In this document: piece after piece, positions 37,201 to 47,993 of the stretch
Layout of the letters: every line of letters starts with the position of its first letter
Numbering within the stretch: position 1 is the first letter of the stretch
DNA from: Paramecium sonneborni
Taxonomy: Eukaryota > Ciliophora > Oligohymenophorea > Peniculida > Parameciidae
Assembly: GCA_905182985.1 (NCBI GenBank)
Contig: CAJJDN010000094.1
Location: forward strand, 109,263-173,262
DNA: 64,000 bases
Direction: 5' to 3'
Notes under the pieces: generated by a model
What the model was told of the DNA's origin: nothing
Seen by the model: the letters and a program-made list of their open reading frames with translations, nothing else
Database searches by the model: none
Position numbers and translations under genes: made by a program

Positions 37201-37953
37201 CATAGTTAATACATCTGCAAACATACCTATCATATATAATTTATTAATAACAATTTGATAAGAGCAATCAATTAATTAAAAAATGATCAATAAATAATGG
37301 AAAACACACCAATTGCAAAGTGTTAAAGTGTTACAACCCAATTCTATAAGTAATATAGTCAAATAAAAGATTAGAAAGCAAATATAGAAACTGTATAGAA
37401 CTTACTTAATGACAGAATCTTATTTTATTCGATTAATAATTTCTTGTTTTAATGGAATGATATAGTCAGATGATAAGTCATGAATAATTTTAAATTGTTA
37501 TTTGCTTAATATTTGTTTTGTAAATATATCCGATTTTGAGAAATGCAATAATCTTAAAGATGAATGAAGTGTACTTTATTTATTATAATTGGATTTACGA
37601 TACAGTACTTCACAATCATTTGGTTTTCTTATCACACTTAATTATTATGAGTCTTCTTTATTACTTGGTTCTTCATTAATAAGAAGCAAATCTTTTTGAT
37701 CATTAGGTGATATCCTATCAGATGCTAACTATACACTTATCTGTGTTAAAGTAGGAGATTTTGGATTTGTAATTTTAATTTAATGACTCTCATTTTAAAC
37801 TTTATGACTTTCTTAAGAAGGATTACGAACTCTTATTTATTATTAGTTAATCTAACTCATGATTTGAATGATTGGTTTATGATATGAGTCTTCGTTTGGA
37901 GGAGTTGTAGTTGAATTTTAAATCATTAATTATTATATTGAATCATGATTCAT
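34288..37953 (-). CDS. CNBD cation-channel-like protein without a K+ selectivity filter (846 aa after collapsing a duplication)
   Basis: The start is at ATG 37951-37953 (MNHDSIQQLMIQNSTTT). After a Gln/Ser-rich N-terminus come membrane helices (FYICFLIFYLTILLIELGC, WCVFHYLLIIFQLIDCSYQI, MIGMFADVLTMLPFFAFLLD). A weak S4-like LIRIYKITDF follows, then S5-like IQIHFATFITQTIIYMF and a pore-like stretch ending FFNPN instead of TVGYG. The C-linker/CNBD follows (LPIYLQQKMKREKYLKILQS, IPIFKKSFS, HFLLEGQIGIV), but the usual GE and Arg cyclic-nucleotide contacts are not seen. A Cys/His knuckle (CFSCFKEHDITEC) and a Gln/Asn-rich tail complete it. The frame is broken as given by a 1,099-nt assembly duplication at 36364; removing it and one 26-nt intron leaves 2,541 nt. 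Confidence 0.75.
35266..36363. repeat. Assembly duplication 1, copy A (1,098 bp)
   Basis: Copy A of a direct duplication flanking the single N at 36364; the partner is 36365-37462. The two copies look identical at every place I compared, including both ends. Together with the N this inserts 1,099 nt (not a multiple of three) into the channel-like gene. This is the picture expected when two contigs with an unmerged end overlap are joined by a token gap. Confidence 0.93.
36364..36364. other. Single-N scaffold join
   Basis: One undetermined base sitting exactly between the two 1,098-bp copies. It is a gap placeholder, not a real base. Confidence 0.9.
36365..37462. repeat. Assembly duplication 1, copy B (1,098 bp)
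   Basis: Copy B of 35266-36363, beginning directly after the N. It encodes the same channel transmembrane and CNBD part in the same orientation. Real sequence should contain it once. Confidence 0.93.
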
Positions 37954-38789
37954 CTTTCTGTTTATTCATGAATTTCTTTTTGTAAATAGTTTCTCAATAT
38001 TTTTAAGAAATAAAAACAGCCTTCATCCTTTTAATATTAAGACTAAGCATTAAAACAAATACTTTATTTAACTAGCTACTAAATCTATAAAAATAAATCA
38101 AACAAAGAGTTCAGCACATATACAATTGATATGTTGTGTTTATAAACTAAAACAAAAATTAAAATATTGTTATCTTTAAATTCTAAATAATTCATATTTT
38201 CAAATATTTTTTGAATTATATCTGCTTTTATATTTATTAATGATTCATTGTATTATGTAAGATTGAGAATTTATTTTCATATCATTTTTGTTTTACGTGC
38301 ATAATTTACTAAGAATTAATACTCTAAATTAATTTTTTAATTTTAAATAAAGAATGTATTATATTTTGAAAACTATTCAAAATAATTTTAGATTTCTAAG
38401 AATTAGGAAGTTGATTAAGTTTGTGTTGATTTAAGAAATTCAATATAATTTTACATCTAATAAATATTAAGTATTATTTTGTATAAAAAATCTTTTAAAA
38501 TTTCACTAATAAATGGATTAGATAGAGTAAATCTAAATGATTGAAGTTTTACGAATAAAAATTATTAAATTGATGATACATATATAAATATAAATATAAT
38601 AATATTTGGTATTTGACGCCTATGAATTTATAAAATGGAAAAATATCGGGCTTTTTGAATCCATATTAATTTAGCACCTGTGAGAAATTATTTATTGATG
38701 AAAAAAAGTAAAATATCAGCAACAAGTGCATATAGAATTATAATATTAATTGAATTCTTTAATCTTAACCTTGATTATGATTTTAGCCT
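37950..38789 (-). pseudogene. Probable decayed membrane-protein gene upstream of the channel gene
   Basis: One minus-strand frame is open for 170 codons (38280-38789), meets TGA at 38277-38279, then continues open in the same phase for 108 codons to TGA 37950-37952. It looks coding on both sides: YALVADILLFFINKQFL with a basic stretch WIQKARYFSILQIHRR, then DIIQKIFENMNYLEFKDN. The hydrophobic and basic pieces recall voltage-gated channel helices, but I cannot assign a family. No intron removes the inner TGA and no good start ATG is seen. Its last TGA overlaps the ATG of the channel gene. Either a relic or a gene with a sequence error. Confidence 0.4.
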
Positions 38790-38982
38790 TCACTAAAAGT
38801 AAGAGAGATGTTTTATAACAATATTTTTGTTGTAATAGGGAAAACCTTAAATTAATTATTTAATTAATGAACAAATATGAAATGGATTTAGATATAAATG
38901 AATGGATATTAATAAATGATATTTAATAGGAGGATAAATAAAATGATAATCATTAAATTGAATCGATATGATATTATGTATT
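38790..38982. other. Short gap, nothing recognised
   Basis: AT-rich 193 bp between the decayed ORF and the gene ending at 38983. No coherent frame. Confidence 0.3.
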
Positions 38983-39767
38983 TCAAAAATTCTTCTTTCT
39001 AAAAAATTTATTATATTATTAGCCAAATGTTTATGGTTTGTCATATCTTCTCTCTTCCAAACTCTCATTTGGATTAGCTCTTTAACCCTCTGATGATCTC
39101 ATAATTCTAGATGGAATACTTCTACCTGGAGATTTTGATTATGGCCTCTAATAACTTTTAGTGGTAGGTCTTTCAATAGAACTATTATGAGTTATATTAG
39201 ATGTATTTTAGTAAAAGTTCAATTTAGATTTACCATATTATTAGTTACTATTATTATTCTAATAATATGGAGATTTATAAGTTGATGTCAACTAAGTAAG
39301 TTATTGAATCTTAGATAATTAGGATTTATCCAGAAAAGTAGTATTATTTATACCTTTCACACTTGTCTTTCTAGAACTGACTGTTTGTTTTCTACAAGAA
39401 GAAGGATTTGATAGGATTTCTTTATCTTAAGTTAAAAATGTCTATTTTCTAAGTTGAAGATGACATTAACATGAACAACCTGTTGCACAATTTTGTTAGA
39501 TTTGTAATAAATCGCAAATTTCTCCCATTATAGCACTTATATATGGTTCATTATATTTCTAATGTTCCATTTAATTCAATTTCATAAGAGTCTGTATTTA
39601 TTGCATATAATTACTTCTTCAACAACTCTTTTAAATTGTTTTTCATCTGCTTCTTCATTCTTATAAAACTTTATTATTCTACGCTGCATTATTTTAAGCA
39701 AAGAAGTAATTAACTTATTATACTGACTTTCAAGTTATCGAGTAGCAAATCCAGAATACACAGACAT
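38983..39767 (-). CDS. Hypothetical protein with Cys cluster, 253 aa
   Basis: ATG 39765-39767 (MSVYSGFATRQLESQYNKL) to TGA 38983-38985, one 23-nt intron (GTAATT...CAG). Spliced length is a multiple of three. An N-terminal helical part (residues 1-85, basic, KIMQRRIIKFYKNEE) is followed by a Cys/His cluster (CATGCSCQCHLQLRK) that might bind a metal. The rest is Ser/Gln/Asn-rich and low-complexity, with Lys and Arg throughout. No family recognised. Its start is 37 bp from the stop of the upstream gene on the same strand. If that gene's last intron is not spliced, the two frames fuse without a stop. Confidence 0.6.
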
Positions 39768-39804
39768 TTTGAGTAATATCAAAAAATTACAATATTATAA
39801 TATT

Positions 39805-42118
39805 TCACTTTTATTTTTAATTGTTTCCTTTATTTCTTAGTAACGATTGAATAGTCTCAAACTTTATTGGAAAACCTATAATTATATAATATGAGTACTT
39901 GCTTGCTATTATTCTGTATTAGTTCTAGGTCGATTTTAAGGTGTTTTATTTAAATGAAGTTGTTATTGATTTTGTTTCTAAGAATTTATATAAGAATTAT
40001 CAGGAGATCTATTATTTACTCTATAACTAATTGGAGTATGGGAAGTTTATTTATCATTTGTAGTTTATCTTTCTGTTCTACAAACATCAGATAGTAAAGA
40101 TTTTAAATTGTTGGTATTATTTGTACAGCTTTGTTATTAGTTTATATTTGATTTAAAATTCTGATTGTTTTTATGAGGTTGCAATTAAATAGTCATAGTA
40201 CTATTAATAAAGTCTGATGTAGAGTTTATATTACTATTACTTGTGTTACAAGATTACTTCTATAGATACACACTGTAATCAAATTGACCTTAATTTTATT
40301 AATTTAAATTATTTTTCTAATTAGATGGAGAACAATTAACTCCACGTTTTTAATTAATCATCTATTCAATTAAATCACTTTATTATTTTATTTGGTTTTT
40401 TATTGATGATTATTTTTATGTTTTAGGAGGAGACCTGGAATTCAAAAAAGTAGTTATGAAATTGTTTGTCAATTTAGGTGATTGATCCTATTTTATAATG
40501 TTATTATTATTATTAATATTATTATTATTATTATTGTTTTTATTATTATTATTATTATTGTTGTTAATTTAGATTTATAACTTTTTTGTTTGTTTCTAAT
40601 TTTAATTGATTTCTGAAATTTTAATAGCTTATTATTCTGAACTGTTGGATAGGATGGACTCTTCTTTTATAACATCCAAATTTATATTGTAATGTTTATG
40701 ATAACTAGTTATCAAATGACTGATGTAAGGTGATTAGGTTGTTATATGACGACAAGCTATTTCTATTGACTTTAAGTGATACAATTCACTTAACTTGAAT
40801 TCTTCAGTATCTATTTGATCATCTTTTAGTCCTTTTTATTTGGCTTTTTCTAATTCTATAAATCTTAGTTCAGTAGCTATAGTAAAGTAAGAAATAGAAA
40901 AATAAATTACTTTTTCCAAGATTTATCTTTTGGCTAATTCATATATCATTTCACCGAATTAAGTGAAATCATCATAAATTTATGGTGCCATATGCATAAT
41001 TGATCCTATATTAAAATTAGAAATCCATTCTGCCAAATTCTAAATTCCTAACAATGATCGATATTCCTCATTTTAAGATACTAATTTTAACTCTTTTCTT
41101 AAATGTTTTTCATTATTCTCTGGATTGTTCCTCCAATAATATAATTACTTTTTAGCTTCTTTAAGTAATTATTTTTCATTCACTGGTATTTTTTCTAAAT
41201 CCACTTATTTAATCATATCCTTTAGTATTTCATATGCTCCATCAATCACTAATCTACTAAATTCAATTTCATCCTTCATCTAATATTTTTATCCTTTTTT
41301 TTATGTATCCTAATTTAATTATTGGCATTCTAATTAATTGCTTCTCACTGATATATTTGATTATGAAGTAGTGGCTGTCCCTGTTGATCCATTACTCTAT
41401 AACCATTATTAACAGAACTGATTCGATATCTTAAATAATTCTCTCATTATCTAAGCAGCCTTTTAAGAATTAACAAGTGCTTTATTATGCCTATCATTTA
41501 GTCTTTTTCAATTACTTTCCCATTTAACTTAATATAGCTGTATACTATAGATATGCCTTAGCTAAAAATGTTTATCTCTTCACTAGCTATGATTGTTTTT
41601 CTTGAGCACTTGCAAAATTCTCTAAATCTTGGTCATCTTCTTTAATTGCTAATTCCATATTATAGATAACACCATCTAAATATTTAGAACATTTATCTAA
41701 TACCCATTGACTATAATAATAACATTATATACCATTAATAAGTACAAGCTTAATTGTATAATACTATTATTATAAGGTTCCTGTCTATTACTTTTCCACA
41801 ACTTGCAGCAAACTATGTTTATTGATATTTATCTTACTTCCAACATTTATTCACATTATTACAATAATTTCAAAGCATCTTTGTACTTTTACTATTTAAT
41901 TTTTATAGTTGCTTACTCATTCAATATATTGATCTATTACATTAAAGAATCTAAAATTTATTGAGTTTTTTTGAAATACCTGAGTTCTTAACTAATTATT
42001 TTAAGTTTAATTGTTAGGTATATTATTCTAAATCTTCATCTTCCTCTTATTCATATGATTCCTCTTCTGGTACTTCTTCTGACATTAACTTATTTGAAAT
42101 TGTTTGTTAATTATTCAT
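39805..42118 (-). CDS. Asn/Gln-rich helical protein, 727 aa
   Basis: ATG 42116-42118 (MNNQQTISNKLMSEEVPEEE) to TGA 39805-39807, five introns (29, 25, 28, 25 and 23 nt) and a spliced length divisible by three. An acidic N-terminus is followed by long helices (residues about 40-450, e.g. QWVLDKCSKYLDGVIYNMEL, ELYHLKSIEIACRHITTQ), then a low-complexity C-terminal half with a poly-Asn tract encoded at 40501-40567. No known domain is recognised. The last intron (GTACTC...TAG) leads to the end FPIKFETIQSLLRNK. Retaining it removes the stop and opens the frame into the downstream gene. Divergent to 42133, with only 14 bp between the outermost start codons. Confidence 0.65.
40501..40567. repeat. ATT/AAT trinucleotide repeat encoding poly-Asn
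   Basis: Interrupted (TTA/ATT)n on the plus strand, read as AAT/AAC codons on the minus strand inside the gene at 39805-42118. It gives runs of Asn broken by Lys and Ile. Length variation here would not shift the frame. Confidence 0.8.
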
Positions 42119-42132
42119 TTTATAAAATAATA

Positions 42133-43940
42133 ATGGACCAAAATGGATAAATTATTATTATAATAAAATAATAAACACATTCTTTAATGCAATCTCCTCA
42201 TAGATTATATTCTGCCTAAAAAACATTCACTTCTAGAAATATGGAAACCAAACCGTCTTTCTTCATATCTAAAAGTATGTATAAGTTTTTATCGATTTTT
42301 ATTAAAAGAAGCTAAATTATCCAAAAAATAAAAAGAAATCGATAATCTAAATGAATAATTATTAATTGTCAAGCAATCAAATAATTTATTATTTGAAGAA
42401 AACAAACAATTAAAATAACAAATATTGCACTTTGAGGTTTTTTATGCATTTTTTACTTAGAAATAATTAAATAAATAAGAAAAGTTACTCATTTTGAATA
42501 AATAATCAAAAGCTGAATCTAAACATAGTGATTTAGATCTATAAATTAGAATGAAAACAGAAGAAGTATAATAAAATCATATATCCAAGTCATGTTCCAT
42601 TATTGCATATCAAAAATAAATTAAAGATTATAAAGCTAGAGAAAAGTTTAATTTATAGTAAATTGAAGAACTTAAAAGAGATACAAAAAGAACTAAACTA
42701 TAAGAATGCTAGGTTAAGTATTATTCCTATTGTTTCAGATAGAATGTAAAGTCATTAAAGAAGAGTATGATAAATTGAAATTTAAATATTAAGCATTAAT
42801 TCATTAGATGTATCTCTTAAAATTAAATTTTTTAGTTAATTTAGTTAAAAAGATCAATTACTGAAAGATAATATTAAAATTAGCTAAGAATTACTCATTT
42901 CTCAATAAAAACTTTAGGAATTACAATTATATAATAAAAAAATATAGTAGGAATTACATCAATCAGATTTCAAAAGAATTAGAAGTGAAAAGATAGTTTT
43001 AGATAAGGAAAAAGAATTACAACTTATACAATTTGAATATAGCAATCCAAAAAAAACGATCAGTGATTTAAATCGACAATGGTAAATCAGATTAGAAAAC
43101 TAAAAATTAATTCAGCAATAAATTGAAGAAGAATTAAGATTAAGAAATGAAAAAATCAATTTATTAGAAAAAACATTAAAAGAGGAAAAATCTGTTTATT
43201 AACTTAAAGAATCATTTTATAAAAGAGAGATAGATAGTTTAAATATTTAGATTGGATAATTGAAAGAAACAATATAACATTTGGAAAAGGAGTAAATGGT
43301 GGAACAAAGTTCTGATGAATAAGATTCTTAATCTGAAAAATCTGTAAGATAAACATCCTAATCTTATCAAAAATAAAAAACTTAATTATTAATGAGTAGA
43401 AAAAAGATATAAAAAGTAAGTTCTTCCGAAGTAGAGATTATTGGTAAAGAAATAGCATTGAAATTCTAATTAGCTTAAATACCTTTTTCAAGATTAGATT
43501 CATATATTTATTCTAAATCTTCAAGAGGTATAATAAATTTAAGTGAAATTAATGAGATACTTAAATAATATCCATTTGATTTGCCTGATGATTAATCTTT
43601 ATTAGTAGCAAGATTTCTTGCTGAACCAGAATAAGAAGAATGGATTTATTATGATAGTTATTAAACAAATGATGTTGTTATTGTTATAAGTATCTTAAGG
43701 AATCTGATTAAACCTTTTGAATTAATCAATCCACAATTCTATGATAATTTATATTAAGAATTAAAATAGATTTTTAAGCTTAATAAGAATAAATTAGTTG
43801 ATTATCTAGTATTAAATGGGGATAATTGTGATCTAACTTATTTTAAGAAGGCATTTGAATATTGTGATATTCCATTAACACAAGAGTATATTAGTATTTT
43901 ATTTTAGATAAGAAAATTATATTTCTATTAAAATGTATGA
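42133..43940 (+). CDS. Long coiled-coil protein with C-terminal EF-hand-like region, up to 562 aa
   Basis: The frame opens at ATG 42133-42135, or more naturally at 42187 (MQSPHRLYSAQKTFTSR), and ends at TGA 43938-43940. Introns: 34, 24, 26 and 35 nt, giving 563 codons in total. A short Ser/Arg head is followed by an almost continuous coiled coil (residues about 60-380: KKQKEIDNLNEQLLIVKQSN type heptads). A globular C-terminus follows (SRGIINLSEINEILKQYP and the helical FKLNKNKLVDYLVLNGDN), resembling a degenerate EF-hand pair. Proteins of this build are often basal-body or axoneme parts, but that is inference. Using the second ATG leaves 68 bp to the divergent gene instead of 14. Confidence 0.7.
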
Positions 43941-44010
43941 AAAGTATAAGAGAATCACTAATTTAAAATACTAAGAAATTATTGATTACTTTAAATGATA
44001 ATAATTAAAT

Positions 44011-44946
44011 TCAAAATATTTAACAATTTATACATGTTTCTGAAGAACTCTCTTTTCTTTTGTTTTTTATTTCCTCTTATTTTAGTAAATTATTATATTT
44101 TCCTCTCTTAATTTCATAATGATCATCTTCAATGAAATCTTAAGATACTGATGATAAACTTTATAAAGATTTAGTTCCTATAATATTGATTTAATAAGTT
44201 ACTATCCATGTTTGGAATAGAATCATTCTTAGATTTAATTATAGCAAAAATTTTATCACGAAATTCGTCAATTAAGTTGACTATTTCTGAATAGGATGAA
44301 ATTTGTTCCTTTATTTTAATAAATTTTAAATCATTTATGATATCAGAGTATGATTAATACAAAATATTGAATCTTTCATTATTTAATGATTTTAATTATT
44401 AAAACTATTATTATAGATTTTCCACTTCATTATGATAAATTTAATGCAATCTAAAAATGCATATTCCATCAAACTCACTCTCATGATAGTTTACTACATC
44501 ATTTATTTCATTGAGTTCTGTAATTTAATTAAGTTTTAGAATTATTTTCTCTTGTAAACTTGCTACACTCCTATAATTATTATATATAGAATACTCTTTG
44601 CTTTCTTATTAAATTAGAAGATGACTCTTTTTTAAAATGGAGGATCCTGAATTGATTGAAATGTCTAAAGTGAATTTTAGATCCTACATTATAGTATTAA
44701 TTTATTTAAGCTATAAGTTTTAATAGAAATTACCTCTAAAATTTTACAACAATAGTTCTTGATGATCTTTTCGTCTATATTGTTAAATTGTTGTTTTATG
44801 AGATTAATTTTTTCCTAAATTTATGTTAAGCAAGTTATTACATCAAGCTAATCCTTAAGATCTGGATGGATTGGTCTAGATTCCTTTTTAAATCCTTGAA
44901 CATTATCAAACAATTATTAAATGTCTTGTTTTAGTTTAAGAAGCAT
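44011..44946 (-). CDS. Coiled-coil hypothetical protein, 295 aa
   Basis: ATG 44944-44946 (MLLKLKQDIQQLFDNVQGF) to TGA 44011-44013, two introns (23 and 25 nt, GTA...TAG), spliced length a multiple of three. Predominantly helical with Leu/Ile heptad-like spacing (HPDLKDQLDVITCLTQIQEK, then SYSEIVNLIDEFRDKIF). The C-terminal 60 residues are charged and probably disordered. No motif or family recognised. It converges on the coiled-coil gene to its left with 70 bp between stops. Upstream, 141 bp separate it from the SPT5 stop on the same strand. Confidence 0.6.
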
Positions 44947-45087
44947 GAGTAATTTAATAATAATAAATTATCCTTAATTTTTAATATCTATAAATTAAGT
45001 ATGTTGAATTATTCAATTCTATTCTAATGAATTCTAAAAGATCGTTGTGAATAATTTTAATAATAATATTGAATAAATTAAATAATT

Positions 45088-47921
45088 TCATAATAAAAGA
45101 ATATCTTTTTCTGTAGCTTTGATTTATAAATTATTTACATTTAATTGAATTATTAATTATCCATTTTTAATTTAAATAATTTATCCACGATATCCTTACC
45201 ATTTACCACTTTTGAGTTAACAAATTTATCCACTTAAACACATTTAATCATTTTATTTAGGCTTAACTTATTTTCTAAAAACTAATTTGCAATTATTAAT
45301 ACTCTCAAGAATAATTTAATAAGGAAAGATATGATTAAATAAATATAATTTACCATTAACACAATGTTTTACTAATCCAAATTTACCTGCATACTTTCCT
45401 TATATAATAGTTACATTATCTAAATTTCTAAATGTTTCTCCTTATTCATTCATTTCCACACCATTGATTGTTAGAATTTCAAGTTTTTCATTTCTGATTT
45501 CTTAAATTTCATTATTAATATCTAAAATGACAGCTGATTAGAGTTTCTATTAAATGACACAACCAATTTAAAAATCATTATTTCCAAATTTGACTAAAGA
45601 ATTATCAGTTTAAAAATTCTTATGTCCAAATTAAAGAACACTATGTGGTACTTTAAATGTACCATGTTAAGTTGAAAGTTCAACATAACCTTATTTAATA
45701 CAAATAATAACTCCTACATCTCCTTTATGGGGCCCATCAATAACTTTAACTTCCTAATATAATTTAAATGCTAATCTAATTTCAGAAGCATGAACTAAAT
45801 ATGTGTATTCTCGATTATCTTTTTTACACATTAATTCTATCATTTGATCATCAAAAATTTTAACTATTTTAAATTTAGGACCTTAATTAAGATCATCTTC
45901 TCCTATCAATCTAACTTTTTATCCTTCTTTAAATTAAACATCTACTCTTCTAAGTATTTCTCTTTTTGCTTATTAAACAAGAATCTTTCTATCCACAACA
46001 TCAGGAAAAAACATTTGTAACTCTTCATCAGTTATTGTAATATTATGTTCAATGTTTTTTAATGAACATCTTAATAATTTAAATCCATCAATCTTTGCAC
46101 ATTTATATTCCTTCTCTATATCAGAATAAATAAATTCAGATTCATTATTAATTACTATCTCACTTGTTTATTATCTAGTTCTTTACCATGTAATTGGTTC
46201 TTTTTATCCTTATTTGTTTCTTTTTATTACTTTTATTATTGCATAGTTTTATATCAAATTTATTTTCAATACTTTTCCTAAATCTTTTCCATAATTTTTA
46301 TGATTTTTAAATCTTACCCNTTATTAATACTCTCAAGAATAATTTAATAAGGAAAGATATGATTAAATAAATATAATTTACCATTAACACAATGTTTTAC
46401 TAATCCAAATTTACCTGCATACTTTCCTTATATAATAGTTACATTATCTAAATTTCTAAATGTTTCTCCTTATTCATTCATTTCCACACCATTGATTGTT
46501 AGAATTTCAAGTTTTTCATTTCTGATTTCTTAAATTTCATTATTAATATCTAAAATGACAGCTGATTAGAGTTTCTATTAAATGACACAACCAATTTAAA
46601 AATCATTATTTCCAAATTTGACTAAAGAATTATCAGTTTAAAAATTCTTATGTCCAAATTAAAGAACACTATGTGGTACTTTAAATGTACCATGTTAAGT
46701 TGAAAGTTCAACATAACCTTATTTAATACAAATAATAACTCCTACATCTCCTTTATGGGGCCCATCAATAACTTTAACTTCCTAATATAATTTAAATGCT
46801 AATCTAATTTCAGAAGCATGAACTAAATATGTGTATTCTCGATTATCTTTTTTACACATTAATTCTATCATTTGATCATCAAAAATTTTAACTATTTTAA
46901 ATTTAGGACCTTAATTAAGATCATCTTCTCCTATCAATCTAACTTTTTATCCTTCTTTAAATTAAACATCTACTCTTCTAAGTATTTCTCTTTTTGCTTA
47001 TTAAACAAGAATCTTTCTATCCACAACATCAGGAAAAAACATTTGTAACTCTTCATCAGTTATTGTAATATTATGTTCAATGTTTTTTAATGAACATCTT
47101 AATAATTTAAATCCATCAATCTTTGCACATTTATATTCCTTCTCTATATCAGAATAAATAAATTCAGATTCATTATTAATTACTATCTCACTTGTTTATT
47201 ATCTAGTTCTTTACCATGTAATTGGTTCTTTTTATCCTTATTTGTTTCTTTTTATTACTTTTATTATTGCATAGTTTTATATCAAATTTATTTTCAATAC
47301 TTTTCCTAAATCTTTTCCATAATTTTTATGATTTTTAAATCTTACCCATTAACCTACTTAAATATTATTATTTTTCTTCATCTCTAATAAACTATCACAA
47401 TCTTCTGGTTGAACATAAATAGGTTAACCATACATAATTGATCTCATAAATTCTTTTACATCATTTTCAAAGTATGATTCAAAAAATATATTCCCTTTAA
47501 CATTTGGAGTATAAAAAATAGATACAATTGGACTATTTTTTGGTAATTAATTTGATATCTCAAGTATTCTTTATATTTCAAATATTGATCTTCCACATTT
47601 GAATCTCCATATTTTTGGATCATTAAATTTTGGCCCTCCTTTCAATGATATATCATCTTTATCATCATAATAATTATCATCATCTTCATTTTAACTTTCA
47701 TCACTCTCATTAACAGTTTCATCTATATCATCTTCTTCTAATAATTCTTAAAGTCTTTTATTCAGTCTCTCATTTGCCTTTGCTCTTCTATCTTACATTT
47801 CCTTTAATTATCTTTCAGCTTCCTTTTTATTAATTTCAAATTTCTCATTATCCTCATCTTCACTACTATAACCTTCTGAAGCTTCTTATTCTATAAACTA
47901 ACATTTAGTTCTCTTTCTCAT
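45088..47921 (-). CDS. SPT5: Transcription elongation factor SPT5 (601 aa after collapsing a duplication)
   Basis: ATG 47919-47921 opens MRKRTKCQFIEQEASEGYSS and an acidic N-terminus (LLEEDDIDETVNESDESQ) as in SPT5. An NGN domain follows (GRSIFEIQRILEISNQLPKN, IVSIFYTPNVKGNIFFESYF), then KOW modules: WVRFKNHKNYGKDLGKV, KEGQKVRLIGEDDLNQGPKF, LYQEVKVIDGPHKGDVGVII and a last GKWQGYRGQIIQIKNGQL. Between them, DGFKLLRCSLKNIEHN matches the family GFLFKSFAM segment. SPT5 with SPT4 clamps RNA polymerase II. There is no repeated C-terminal CTR tail; the protein ends shortly after the last KOW. As given, a 1,028-nt insert at 46320 breaks the frame; removing it leaves 1,806 nt with no introns. Confidence 0.92.
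45293..46319. repeat. Assembly duplication 2, copy A (1,027 bp)
   Basis: Direct copy of 46321-47347, separated by the single N at 46320. It looks identical wherever compared. It lies wholly inside SPT5; the 1,028-nt extra length is not a multiple of three and would destroy the reading frame, so it is almost certainly an unmerged contig overlap. Confidence 0.93.
46320..46320. other. Single-N scaffold join
   Basis: Gap placeholder between the two 1,027-bp copies, with the same construction as at 36364. Confidence 0.9.
46321..47347. repeat. Assembly duplication 2, copy B (1,027 bp)
   Basis: Second copy of 45293-46319, beginning immediately after the N. It carries the same SPT5 KOW region. Confidence 0.93.
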
Positions 47922-47993
47922 TTAAAAAAATTAATAACTAATATTCTAGTCATTTTTTATTTTAAATAGATTATTTATAACATTTAATTTTTA

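Noticed and set aside
35266..37462. True tandem gene duplication
   Set aside because: The copies look identical and meet exactly at a single N; collapsing restores a gene of exact triplet length, so an assembly overlap is far more likely.
39768..39804. A single fused gene from 38983 to 42118
   Set aside because: It is possible in frame, but a good 23-nt intron gives the upstream gene its own stop and a better-looking C-terminus, so two genes are preferred and the fusion is listed as a finding.
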